From contig CAJNAR010000177.1 in NCBI GenBank assembly GCA_905220665.1, positions 248,001-312,000 on the forward strand: a DNA stretch of 64,000 nt. Direction: 5' to 3'. The notes beneath the pieces were generated by a model. It saw only the letters and a program-made list of their open reading frames with translations. It had not been told where the DNA came from and did not search any database. The translations under genes and the position numbers were made by a program. Source of the stretch: Albugo candida (taxonomy: Eukaryota; Oomycota; Peronosporomycetes; Albuginales; Albuginaceae). Below, piece after piece: positions 33,181 to 42,382 of this stretch. The stretch's first letter is position 1, and each line of letters begins with the position of its first letter.

Positions 33181-33410
33181 TGTCGAAAATGCCGCACAGA
33201 ATGGAAAGTTGCTTCACTGAAAGAGGGTAAAATAGAAGTAGTTATATTATGTATGACCGTTAGTATTTCTTCCTACGGCCTTCTTCAGTTACGAAACCAC
33301 CGCGTCGGGACAGTCCATAACGGAAGGTATACGAAACCATTATTTAGATCCTTGCATCGTTTTACCAAAACGCCCAAGGGATGGCAATGTGGAGTCGTTA
33401 GTTTTCAACA
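33181..33410 (-). repeat. Copia-2 5' LTR
   Basis: This 230-bp LTR is the partner of 28486-28714. Its inner end is followed on the minus strand by GCTTTATGAGCCCA, of which 11 nt match the half initiator-tRNA site. Confidence 0.92.
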
Positions 33411-34690
33411 GACGCATTGGATATGAACTGCTGAATGAATTGAATACGTTGTAGCTTCTAACGTCCCACCAAAAAGGAAGTTGTAGTACACCATCTTGCC
33501 AGCGAAGATATAAAAATTCTTTCCTGAGTAGGTGGACGTGTTTCGAATCTTTTGTGTGTTTACGACCAAGCACAAATCGATTTAACATTGATTGCCACTG
33601 TCGGATAGTCTCCACTGGTATGTCCACCTGCATCGTTCAATTCCAAAGACGTGATAGAAGTATCGTCTGAGCAACAAGTAGTCGACCACGAACAGTTCGT
33701 GCTTGTCGAAACCAAAAACCAAGCCCATCACAAAATCGTTTGTAGAGATTTGAGATAACCATCGAAGAGTCGGTGTCGGGCCGAACGGAATACTCAAATA
33801 CTCGACCGATCCTCCGACCTCATTATGGTCAAATTGGGAATACGTGGACACGGCATGGACCGATTCAACGAGAGCAAGGATGATTTGCTCAAGTTGAGTT
33901 TCGTACCAGATCCATCGCAATGGATTTCAGCGAATTCGACCTGCGTCAAAATATCATTTGGTGTCTCTGCAAGCAATGTCGAATCGTCCGCAAGAAATAA
34001 TCCTGTTGCGACAGTCGTGCCATTAATCCACATTTCAAGCTCTTCACGTTGACGAAGTAGATTTCTCAAAGGTTCGATCGTCATCAGAAAAAGTATTGCT
34101 GATAGAGGACCGCCTTGTTTCACTCCACGTTCCGATGTAATGGACTGTGTAATATTTATATTGATCATCAACTGGGCGTTCGTGTTATCGTAAAGAAGAC
34201 GAACCCAGTAACGCCCATTTTTTCTAAACACGAAAAACGTACGTCCCATTGACTCGATCTCAAGCTTTCGCAAAGTCTAGTCAACTACCGTACACTTCGT
34301 CTACACGATAAGTGACCAAGGCTTGGATGCCGGTGAGATGTCGGATGTGATGATGCATCAACTTTCCTCGCAAAAATACTTTTTGATCTTGATGGATCGG
34401 TTTTGGCAAAACCCGTTGCAATCGATACACTAACACTTTTGCGAGTACTTTGTCATCGACGCAAAGCAGTGCGATCGGTCGATAATTGCCAGGATCACCT
34501 TTTGGTTTGTACAATAACGGTACTGCCGAGTGACATTGTGAACGAAGAAAGTTACCTTATTCCAAGTGTATTCGAACACGATCTTCGGAAACCCGCCAAA
34601 CGTTCGGGATCAAGATGATAAAATGCAACTGGTAGTCCATTCATACCTGAAGAAGAACTACTCCGCATGTGCTTGTGCAGTTTAAGATCA
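33411..34690 (-). mobile_element. LINE copy 2, 5' part (truncated within the reverse transcriptase)
   Basis: This resumes LINE copy 2 after the Copia-2 insertion. 34514-34281 contains KGDPGNYRPIALL and the MHHHIRHL block. 34273-33794 contains GVKQGGPLSAILFLMTIEP and the FLADDSTLL catalytic box. Similarity to copy 1 ends near 34670 (after the CTACTCCGCATGTGCT segment), so the endonuclease half is missing. Several frameshifts are present. Confidence 0.88.
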
Positions 34691-36326
34691 AGCCCTCAAC
34701 GACCTGTCAGAAAACGGTCTCGTCAACCAATCAAACTATATCACAAAACGCTACGCTGATTCTGCCTAATATCGCTGGCAAGGATACACAGCAACCTAAA
34801 GCGTACACACTTCTTGACTTGTCATTAATGTGCTCACTCTGGTCACAGTATTTCTATTTCGTAAGGAATGCTATTACTTTATAAGAGTCTGGCGCATCTG
34901 TGGTATTTCAGTAAGCCTCTTTTGGAGAGCCTTTCGTGGCAAGTAGTCATTTGTGTCTTATCCCACTCGCTGTGTTTCCTCGCAAACAATAATAAAGCGT
35001 TTTGCTAGGAAGAAAAATCCCCGAGATGCAACTATGAGCCTCGTACTATTTACCTGTAAGTAGCTTGTACGCCTCTTGGTCATTTGTCTTGCTCCACGCC
35101 ACTTAAATGCGTAAGTATACACACCGTACTTCTCAATAAATCACGAACAGATACAGCAACACAAATGTATCTAAGGAAATTTCCACACCAGTAAATGGTC
35201 ACGACAATTCTTTTTCTTCTGATCGGCATGTTGTTCCCCATACGCAGCTATTCTCATTACTTAAATCAAAGTTACGTCAAATGTATTCTGTGCCCATTGA
35301 GGAAATGGCTGGGTTTCAGGAAAAAGGACTATTACCATTGGTATATCGATCATTGATTGCTTTGTGAGAATTATCGTTACACAACAAAGAGCGAATCAGC
35401 GATTATCTGGCAGTACATGTGAGACCGCCTCCACTAGAGATGCATACTATCACAAGCAAAACATAATTTGTTCAATGAGCCTGTATAATGTCGGCCTGTA
35501 TAATGTGTGGTGACGGTGTGATTGTCACATGCACTTGTACGCATACAATCTCTCATTGTAGACGAATCTACCTATCATAGTGAGCTTACTCTATAATGTT
35601 TCACATCTTTGTTGATTTTACAGCGTTCGCACCCTACAAGCTTTGTCTAAGACGGAGCCACCTTGCATTATGACTAGAGCATTGACGAAAATATGGAAGA
35701 TCCTCTAAATGAATAGTTAGAAATGATGATACACTTGCACCTTATCTGAATGCTCGATAACCAAGTCGGATTTTCAGGTACGGCTGATTGTAGCAGCTTT
35801 CCTTTTATCAGTATCAATGCGATTAGATATGTCGGCGTGATGGAAGGTAGCCGTGCGATAAGTCTCATTTGAAATTCTGGCGTAGATAAATGTGTAAAGG
35901 TCGTATGGTTCTGCTGTATAACAGCAGCTACTTCGAGCGATTGTATAATCTACCACCATGACTCGTATTACATGCGATGTAGTTGGGTACATCGAATACC
36001 TCGCAAGAATGTTTGGTAGACGGTACATTTCTTTGTCGTATTTATGTGTACTCATTCCAGAAAGAGCAACGGGAATTGGTGTAAGGAAGAACGCTGATCA
36101 TTCTTCATTATTCCGATACCGTCCATTTGAGTATGATAGTGGACTATAAACCATCTGGGAATTCTATATTTGCATGATATCGACTCCGTCCGCATCAGAA
36201 GTAGTACTTTTATCGGTTGGATAGGTGTTGTTTACTTGTTTATGCGATAAATGCAATAGCGATACTCACCCTTTTTTTATTCTTTTGCATCATTGTGTAA
36301 AAGAAAGGATACAGGACTCGTTTCAA
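34691..36326. other. Intergenic, no gene recognised
   Basis: Nothing conserved was seen. A 15-nt direct repeat (CCTGTATAATGT units) lies at about 35480-35510. Confidence 0.5.
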
Positions 36327-37061
36327 ATGAAGTGGAATTTTGTGGCTATGGTAGTATGTCTCCATGCACTTGAAGAGACAATTTATTGGGAGGAATCGGA
36401 TTTGATCGCACCTAGAACAGGCAGCATGAAGTATCCATTCGTTACCTATGTGGATAAAAAAGAATTATCAGAAAACATCGCTCAATATGTGGACAAATGC
36501 AACTATCTCATGATGGATAAGATCGATATTTGGTTCAATGACGATGAATTTGCGTCAAATTTCTGGAGAAATTTGAAAATTGTGGCAGGCAGAGCACATT
36601 CTATCCACTTTTTTCTCAGCGAAAAGTCATCTGACTTTATTGGTGATTTTCCGCCGTTTCCAGTGTTGTTTTATTCTAGAGCGGCTTTCCTTGAGCTTCA
36701 TCGAAAGTACAACGTTCTGCATCGACCATTTTACAAATACACTGAGAGTCCCAAAGACGAACCACAAGCGTTTTATGTTGATTATGGTTCAGCGATTGAA
36801 AAGGATCCTGTGCTTTCGCACTTCTTACTGCGAAAAACTCACAGATCTAAAGGAGACTCCGTAATCAAAAAAAAATATCCGTGCTGTCATTGGAAAACCT
36901 TACTGTCCAGCTCCTTTGGCAAGCAAAATCAGAAATACAATAAATGCTCCGCCATTTGCAACCAGCGGAATCTAAAGTGTAAAGTTTTCGTCAAAGTCAA
37001 CATCGAGGAATACTATCCTGGTTTCCAACTGTATCGAATTGAAGATAACTCTGACTGCTAA
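36327..37061 (+). CDS. Secreted protein, family 2, member 1
   Basis: This 244-residue protein is not recognised. I choose ATG 36327 because it begins a signal peptide (MKWNFVAMVVCLHA) and aligns with the start of the paralogue at 38906; the open frame extends upstream without an ATG that fits. Blocks shared with the paralogue are AHSIHFFL (about residue 90), a PPFPVLFYSRAA segment, FYVDYGSAIEK and a C-terminal PGFQLYRIE. A lysine- and cysteine-rich insert (about residues 180-225, beginning KKKYPCCHW and with CSAICNQRNLKC) is absent from the paralogue. No RxLR, CHxC or transmembrane segment is seen after the signal peptide. The two genes lie 1.8 kb apart in the same orientation, which suggests a tandem pair. 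A role outside the cell is inferred. Confidence 0.75.
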   Translation: MKWNFVAMVVCLHALEETIYWEESDLIAPRTGSMKYPFVTYVDKKELSENIAQYVDKCNYLMMDKIDIWFNDDEFASNFWRNLKIVAGRAHSIHFFLSEKSSDFIGDFPPFPVLFYSRAAFLELHRKYNVLHRPFYKYTESPKDEPQAFYVDYGSAIEKDPVLSHFLLRKTHRSKGDSVIKKKYPCCHWKTLLSSSFGKQNQKYNKCSAICNQRNLKCKVFVKVNIEEYYPGFQLYRIEDNSDC

Positions 37062-38905
37062 GAATACAGCCATTTGAATCTTAGACGTGTCCCGTTACTT
37101 ACTTCCCTTAACACTTGACTCTTCTTTGATTAGAGAGCCCGCCCTGTGTAAGATTGTCGATAAGCTTATAAAGTGCAAAGGATCTTGAGTAATCCAATCT
37201 TCTTTCTGGAGCCATCATTTCAAAACCAGATGAGGCACGCGTTCGTGTTTCTCAGACATATCGCGACATTGCAGAATACGAAGCTGTCTATTTAGGATAC
37301 ATCTGATAAAGAAAAAAAGTTCGGACGCTGCCTATGAAGAGGGCGCAAATCGACCTAAAATTCCGTCTTTATGCAAAGTATTCGATGCAAATCAGTACTC
37401 CTTGTAATAGATGCATTCGGCTACATGGTGGTGGAGCTCCGTCTAAAATGTGCGCGGGTTGTATCTCTGATACTAAATCAGTAGACCATCAATTCTGCAA
37501 GTAATTGTATCTAAAGCGATTCAATCACCGTTTACATTCCTTGTCGCGGATGAGGTTCTTCGATCAAACAACTTTAAGGCGTTGTATGGGCACTTTAACC
37601 GTCTTGTTCATCGTCTTTTGAGAGCTCTGTCATACCAGCTCAATATCTTGCAAGTTTCTGATACCCGTCAGTGAAAAGGACTGATTTACAAGTCTTTGAA
37701 GAAAGAAGAGAGATCGACGTTGAAGTAGCTTGATTGACGAAGCTAAGATACACCAGCAAAGAAATGATCGATACACGTCCCCTCCAGCAATATACGAGCG
37801 AGCACCTCTCATTGCTATACTCTATACAAAAAAGAGTTCTAATGGAATTGAAGACTGTTCAACAATCGATTGAAAGAAAGGACATTCTTATCGGTATAAC
37901 AAACCACTGCCACAACTTTTATCGCGTCTCCATTTTGTCAAACATGAATCGCAGACGGACCGGCTGTTTTCAAAGAAGACAGCGCTTCCTTCGTAAAAGC
38001 TGACTAGATAGCAGCATTTCAATTGCGCTCGTAAAGCAAACACGAAAATAAAGCATACCACGTAGAATGTTTCATTCCAATAGATCGCATTCTTTCATTT
38101 TCATACCTGTAGCTCTCTGTAATTCGAAATATCACGGAGAAGTGTAGATAATCTGTGACCAACGACACCCAGGGGGCTTAACACTCGGAAGGACGTATAT
38201 TAGGTCCTTAGTTCACTTAACAGTTCAAGTAAGCCTTCACAAACTACTGCATCTTATCTGCACATCCGTTATGTTGAATATCCAATAATAAGAAATCAGA
38301 CGGGAAACCGTCTGCTATGAAAACATATTCCGCAATGGAGGATTTCGTTGCAATGTTTTCATCCTCAGTGATCCTATAGTCAGAAACTGGTCAAATATAT
38401 CGTCTTAGTCGCGTGTATCAGCTCTACGTGCTTTTGTCTGCCAAATCGCTTAAGAGATGCGGCATAGAAATGTTGAGGCGGACTTCAAGATTACAATTGG
38501 GTGAAAATCCAAGAAAATATGGACACATGATTTGTCTGACAGCATGAGTAGCAATCAGACTCTCAGAAAAGTCAAATCGCCTATCAATTGTATTACGTCA
38601 TTGTTCTCATAAAATGTGATATTCTTCTATTGGATGCTCATGTATGCGACTAATGCTCGCATCTGGTTCTTGCGTTTGTACAACACACGCAAAGTATGAG
38701 CCACGATGTAACAGAATTGGGAAGGGAATTCCATACAGTATGTAATTTATTCTGTCAAATTGCCTAAACTGCCTCTAGTATCATCGGTTCTAAAAAATCG
38801 AATATTATCCAGTCTAATGGAAGGGAAGGAATGACGACACGTTGAGACGCGATTTCAAATCATAGGCGTACTTTCCATTTTACCATCAAGCAACTACGCA
38901 AAAGT
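37062..38905. other. Intergenic, no confident gene
   Basis: A frame at 37398-37500 contains CNRCIRLHGG and CAGC, a weak zinc-ribbon-like spacing. A second frame at 37734-38003 has a helical, charged look. They are out of phase with each other and have no paralogue here. They could be a decayed gene. Confidence 0.35.
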
Positions 38906-39709
38906 ATGGCCACAATGAAGAAATTGTACCAGGTTTTCTTGCTTGGCATCCACGTAATTGGAAAACCGACAAATCAAAGGCAGTTGAGTCCAAAGTATTT
39001 AGTAGGCCCAGATCCAAATCAGGAGACGCTATACCCCGTGTTCGTCAGACGTTCCGACTTAAAGCATGTAAATGAAGCCGAATGCAAGTACTTCAAATAT
39101 GTGGAAAATAGAGACCAGCTGACGAAAGTTTTGGAAAAACCTGCTTTGAAGAATCGTCGTCTCATCTTGGATCAAGTGGACACCTTATTCACGAGGCATG
39201 AGGAGGTCACAAAGTTTTGGGATGCAATTAAAAAGTTAACTCCCATTCCACATTCTATCCAAGTTTATCTCACTCAGGGACCATGTCACTTTCTCGCTGG
39301 TCAATTTCCTACCTACCCAATTGCTTTTTATTCCAACACCGCCTGGAAGAAACTATACAAAACTGAAAGTTCTGGCTCCGGTACTCTGCAAGAATTTGAA
39401 CGCAGAGCCATTGATCATTTTACTCAAAATTACGATGGACCAACATTTTATATCGACTTTGCAAATTCTATTACGAAGCACTCGGGACTCGTTGCGTTAC
39501 ATGATGGCAATTTGATGGTAAAGGCCGAAAATCCACCAATCAAATCCGACCCTACTCCACCCACGATTTCCGCGACCGACCACCGTGGAAAGAAGCATCG
39601 TGGAGAAACTCCACTCGATAACGAAATGTTATTTACTCCACTTACTCCACTTACGACGTTTGAAAGAGGATTTCAAGTCTACCGGATCGAAAAATATAAA
39701 AGAATCTGA
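38906..39709 (+). CDS. Secreted protein, family 2, member 2
   Basis: This 267-residue protein is not recognised. Residues 1-19 form a short signal peptide (MATMKKLYQVFLLGIHVIG; ATG at residue 4 is an alternative start). Shared family blocks are KFWDAIKK, PHSIQVYLTQG, FPTYPIAFYSNTAW, FYIDFANSITK and a C-terminal RGFQVYRIEK. A proline/threonine-rich spacer (SDPTPPTIS, then FTPLTPLTT with a short tandem repeat) replaces the cysteine-rich insert of the first member. Only one cysteine near residue 55 and one at the CHF segment are visible, so disulfides are few. Divergence from its neighbour is high, which fits rapid evolution after tandem duplication. Confidence 0.75.
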   Translation: MATMKKLYQVFLLGIHVIGKPTNQRQLSPKYLVGPDPNQETLYPVFVRRSDLKHVNEAECKYFKYVENRDQLTKVLEKPALKNRRLILDQVDTLFTRHEEVTKFWDAIKKLTPIPHSIQVYLTQGPCHFLAGQFPTYPIAFYSNTAWKKLYKTESSGSGTLQEFERRAIDHFTQNYDGPTFYIDFANSITKHSGLVALHDGNLMVKAENPPIKSDPTPPTISATDHRGKKHRGETPLDNEMLFTPLTPLTTFERGFQVYRIEKYKRI

Positions 39710-39944
39710 TTCAAATACTTTCTCATGCTCTATTCCAATTGTATTGCTCCTTCTGTTCTCTGTCGCCTTTCGACCTCAATTGACTCGTACACTTACCACT
39801 GTATGTACAATCATACCCAGTCAAATCCATCTTTTTCGATCGGCTAATGAAAATCACTTCATGTCACTAATCACTTGAAGCTCTTCTTTCTGACATCGAA
39901 TTCCCAAGTCATCGGTACATTCGCGCCACCTTCATACCACATTG

Positions 39945-41906
39945 ATGTCGCCTGTATTTCAATGGCAGTCAATGCGATTCCTTCGATGTGATTTCCTGTC
40001 GACATTACGGCTCCAAAAGTCGCTTTTTCTCCGAACGCGCACGCTACACAATAAGCACCATCGCTATTCCGTCATTCAAGCCATTTCAAGCTTACTTTCT
40101 GAAGCACTGAGCTCCATAAACGATGTATCAATTTCTCGCGAAAAGCTTACAGCTCAACTAGGCGTCCGACGCTCCACACAACCCAAAATCGACTTTCAAT
40201 CCAACATCGCACTCATCCTAGCGCACAGCTCACCGGATATATCCCTTGGACCATCAGAAATCGGCCATACGCTGCTCCAAAACCTTCCTTTTGAGTGTTC
40301 AGGCCAACGCATCCTCGAGGCCGTAAGCGTGTCATCTATGGGCTTTCTCAACTTTAAACTTTGTGACCAATTTATCGCTCGTTTTGTGCACGAAATGGTC
40401 CTCGACACGCATCCAAAGTCGACGGGAGAATCGCGCTCCATTTTGGTCGATTTTGCTTCGCCAAATTACGGAAAGAGACTTCATGTGGGGCACTTGCGGT
40501 CCAGTGTGATTGGCGATACAATTTGTAATCTGCTCGAGTATCAAGGTCATGAGGTGGCTCGAGTGAGTCACAGTGGCGATCTTGGAAGTGCGATTGCAAC
40601 GCTTTTGGCTACATTTGTCACCGATAAAGTGCCATTCAAGTCGATACACAATGACTCCCAATTAGCAGCAATGTATGAGCGAGGAAAACAGCGACTCGCT
40701 CAAGACGAAACTGGAGCGTTTACATCCATCGTCAAGCAGATTGTCATCATCTTACAGCACCCTGAAAATCCCTCTACCGATCCCAAGTTTTGTCACGAGA
40801 TTTTGGACATGTGGCGTCATGTTTGCGCGTTAAGTCAACATTCCTACCAGCGAATTTTCGATCGTTTGGGTGTAAAGGTGCAAAATCGACCGGAATCCAG
40901 CTACATTCGTGATATCGGTCCGGTTCTTGCCGAGTTGGAAAAGCGTGGTTTCATCACGAAATCGCAAGGAGCGGATTGTATCTTTGTATCTCCTCAGCTT
41001 CCGCCTTTGATTGTTTGTAAGCAAGACGGTGGCTACTTGTACGCGACAATCGATTTGGCTTGCTTGTACTGTCGCCTGTTTGGATCGGAAGTTGACTCGA
41101 CGCAGTACGATGAGATCATATACGTCACAGATCAAAGCCAAAATCTTCATTTTCGGCAATTATTTCTCGCAGCACATCGAGTCGAATGGATCAAAGAAAG
41201 CTCCGAGAAAATTGGTGTTCAGAAGCAAAGAAAAGCGAAATTACGTCATGTGGCGTTCGGACTTGTTCTTGGTCCAGATGGATCGAAATTAAGCTCAAGA
41301 AATGGTGCGTTTGATTACTTGGAGGATTTGCTGGATGCTGCGGCCATCGAGTGTCAAAATCGATCGATACTTCCTCTCCACAAAGCCATTGTGCAAGCAG
41401 AAACAGAGTTATTTCGTCGTATTGGAGATGCTGCAGTTCGATACTTTGAGCTTTCGCAACAGCGCACTCGAGATTATAAATTCACATGGGATCAAGCGCT
41501 TACTTTCAAAGGCAACACAGGCGTCTACCTGTTGTACGCGTGTGCTCGTCTCGAAGGAATTCAACGCAAACTCCAGCATGCGTCCGATTACGACACATTT
41601 TTGACCCATTCGACGGCAGAAGTACTGACAGCGGCTTCGATGCAATGGCAATCCTCTGAGCGCGCTTTAGCACTGCTATTGGCCCAATTCGAAGACGAAG
41701 TGTCCCATGCGACCATTCATTTGACGCCTCACACACTTTGCGACTATTTATACCGCGTCGCGAGTCATTTCCACACCTTTTACGAAGAGTGTCGGGTTGT
41801 GGGCGTTCCGGAAATGAATGCTCGTTTGTGTCTTTGTGCACTCACATGGAACGTTTTGACAAAAGGACTGAAACTTCTCGGTATTGAACCAGTCGACCGC
41901 ATGTGA
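39945..41906 (+). CDS. RARS2: Arginyl-tRNA synthetase, probably mitochondrial
   Basis: This class I enzyme attaches arginine to tRNA-Arg. The protein is 653 residues from ATG 39945, or 644 from ATG 39972. Residues 10-45 are rich in Arg, Lys, Leu and Ser with no acidic residue for most of the stretch (MRFLRCDFLSTLRLQKSLFL), a typical mitochondrial presequence. An N-terminal add-on region follows. The catalytic domain has the SPNYGKRLHVGHLRSS block, with HIGH replaced by HVGH at residues 180-183, and the HSGDLGS block. DGSKLSSRNG near 448 stands in for KMSKS. The C-terminal helical anticodon-binding (DALR) domain runs from about 535 and ends in a TKGLKLLGIEP motif, typical of ArgRS. No intron is needed. 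Mitochondrial or dual targeting is inferred from the presequence. It is a single-copy housekeeping gene between two fast-evolving clusters. Confidence 0.93.
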   Translation: MSPVFQWQSMRFLRCDFLSTLRLQKSLFLRTRTLHNKHHRYSVIQAISSLLSEALSSINDVSISREKLTAQLGVRRSTQPKIDFQSNIALILAHSSPDISLGPSEIGHTLLQNLPFECSGQRILEAVSVSSMGFLNFKLCDQFIARFVHEMVLDTHPKSTGESRSILVDFASPNYGKRLHVGHLRSSVIGDTICNLLEYQGHEVARVSHSGDLGSAIATLLATFVTDKVPFKSIHNDSQLAAMYERGKQRLAQDETGAFTSIVKQIVIILQHPENPSTDPKFCHEILDMWRHVCALSQHSYQRIFDRLGVKVQNRPESSYIRDIGPVLAELEKRGFITKSQGADCIFVSPQLPPLIVCKQDGGYLYATIDLACLYCRLFGSEVDSTQYDEIIYVTDQSQNLHFRQLFLAAHRVEWIKESSEKIGVQKQRKAKLRHVAFGLVLGPDGSKLSSRNGAFDYLEDLLDAAAIECQNRSILPLHKAIVQAETELFRRIGDAAVRYFELSQQRTRDYKFTWDQALTFKGNTGVYLLYACARLEGIQRKLQHASDYDTFLTHSTAEVLTAASMQWQSSERALALLLAQFEDEVSHATIHLTPHTLCDYLYRVASHFHTFYEECRVVGVPEMNARLCLCALTWNVLTKGLKLLGIEPVDRM

Positions 41907-42382
41907 TTGATTGTGTGTATGATATCTCATCCGTTGAATTGGTTCGTTTTCGGCTTTTTTAAGGCAAATACTCGGATTTGGACATTGACAGTATCAAAGA
42001 CAATGTATCATATGCTGTGGAATCAGAAATCGTACGCAGTTGCGTCAGAATAAGTTTTCCAGATGGAAGGAAGAGGTCGCAATTTCCGAAAAATCGCGTC
42101 AACTGATCGCGCGTATATCAATGCGTATACTCCGGATATGGAACTGACTACTTTTACACTATACCCAGTTCTATACACACTATACAATATCATCCGGATA
42201 AGTAACGGAATCGATTATACCGTTTCCCCTTTGCTGACTCGAATTCCCAATGCTTTTCCCGTCTTATCCCAATCTCTGCACATGTGACGTGGAGTCGGAT
42301 TTCTTCATCTGCCGTAATTTTCAGTTTTCTCAGCTCCCATCAGTTCACTGAACTCACTCGACTTCCTAAACGATTTATCGGA
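41907..42382. other. Intergenic spacer
   Basis: This spacer lies between two same-strand genes. An open frame continues upstream of 42383 to GTG 42284, but no ATG lies in it, so I treat it as 5' untranslated sequence. No clear promoter motif was seen. Confidence 0.5.

Larger units (their letters stand above)
28486..33410 (-). mobile_element. Copia-2, Ty1/copia LTR retrotransposon nested in a LINE
   Basis: This minus-strand element is 4.93 kb long, with TG...CA LTRs at 28486-28714 and 33181-33410 and a GACGC target duplication (28481-28485 and 33411-33415). The undisturbed LINE copy 1 reads TTGTTGACGCATCGGATG at the same place, which proves the nested insertion. Gag, protease, pre-integrase, integrase remains, reverse transcriptase (YVDD) and the RNase H end are recognisable, but all are broken by stops and shifts. 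It is related to Copia-1 but clearly distinct. Confidence 0.93.

Noticed and set aside
42284..42382. Longer N-terminus of the NT-C2/coiled-coil protein
   Set aside because: The extension begins with GTG and holds no ATG; the first ATG in frame is 42383.
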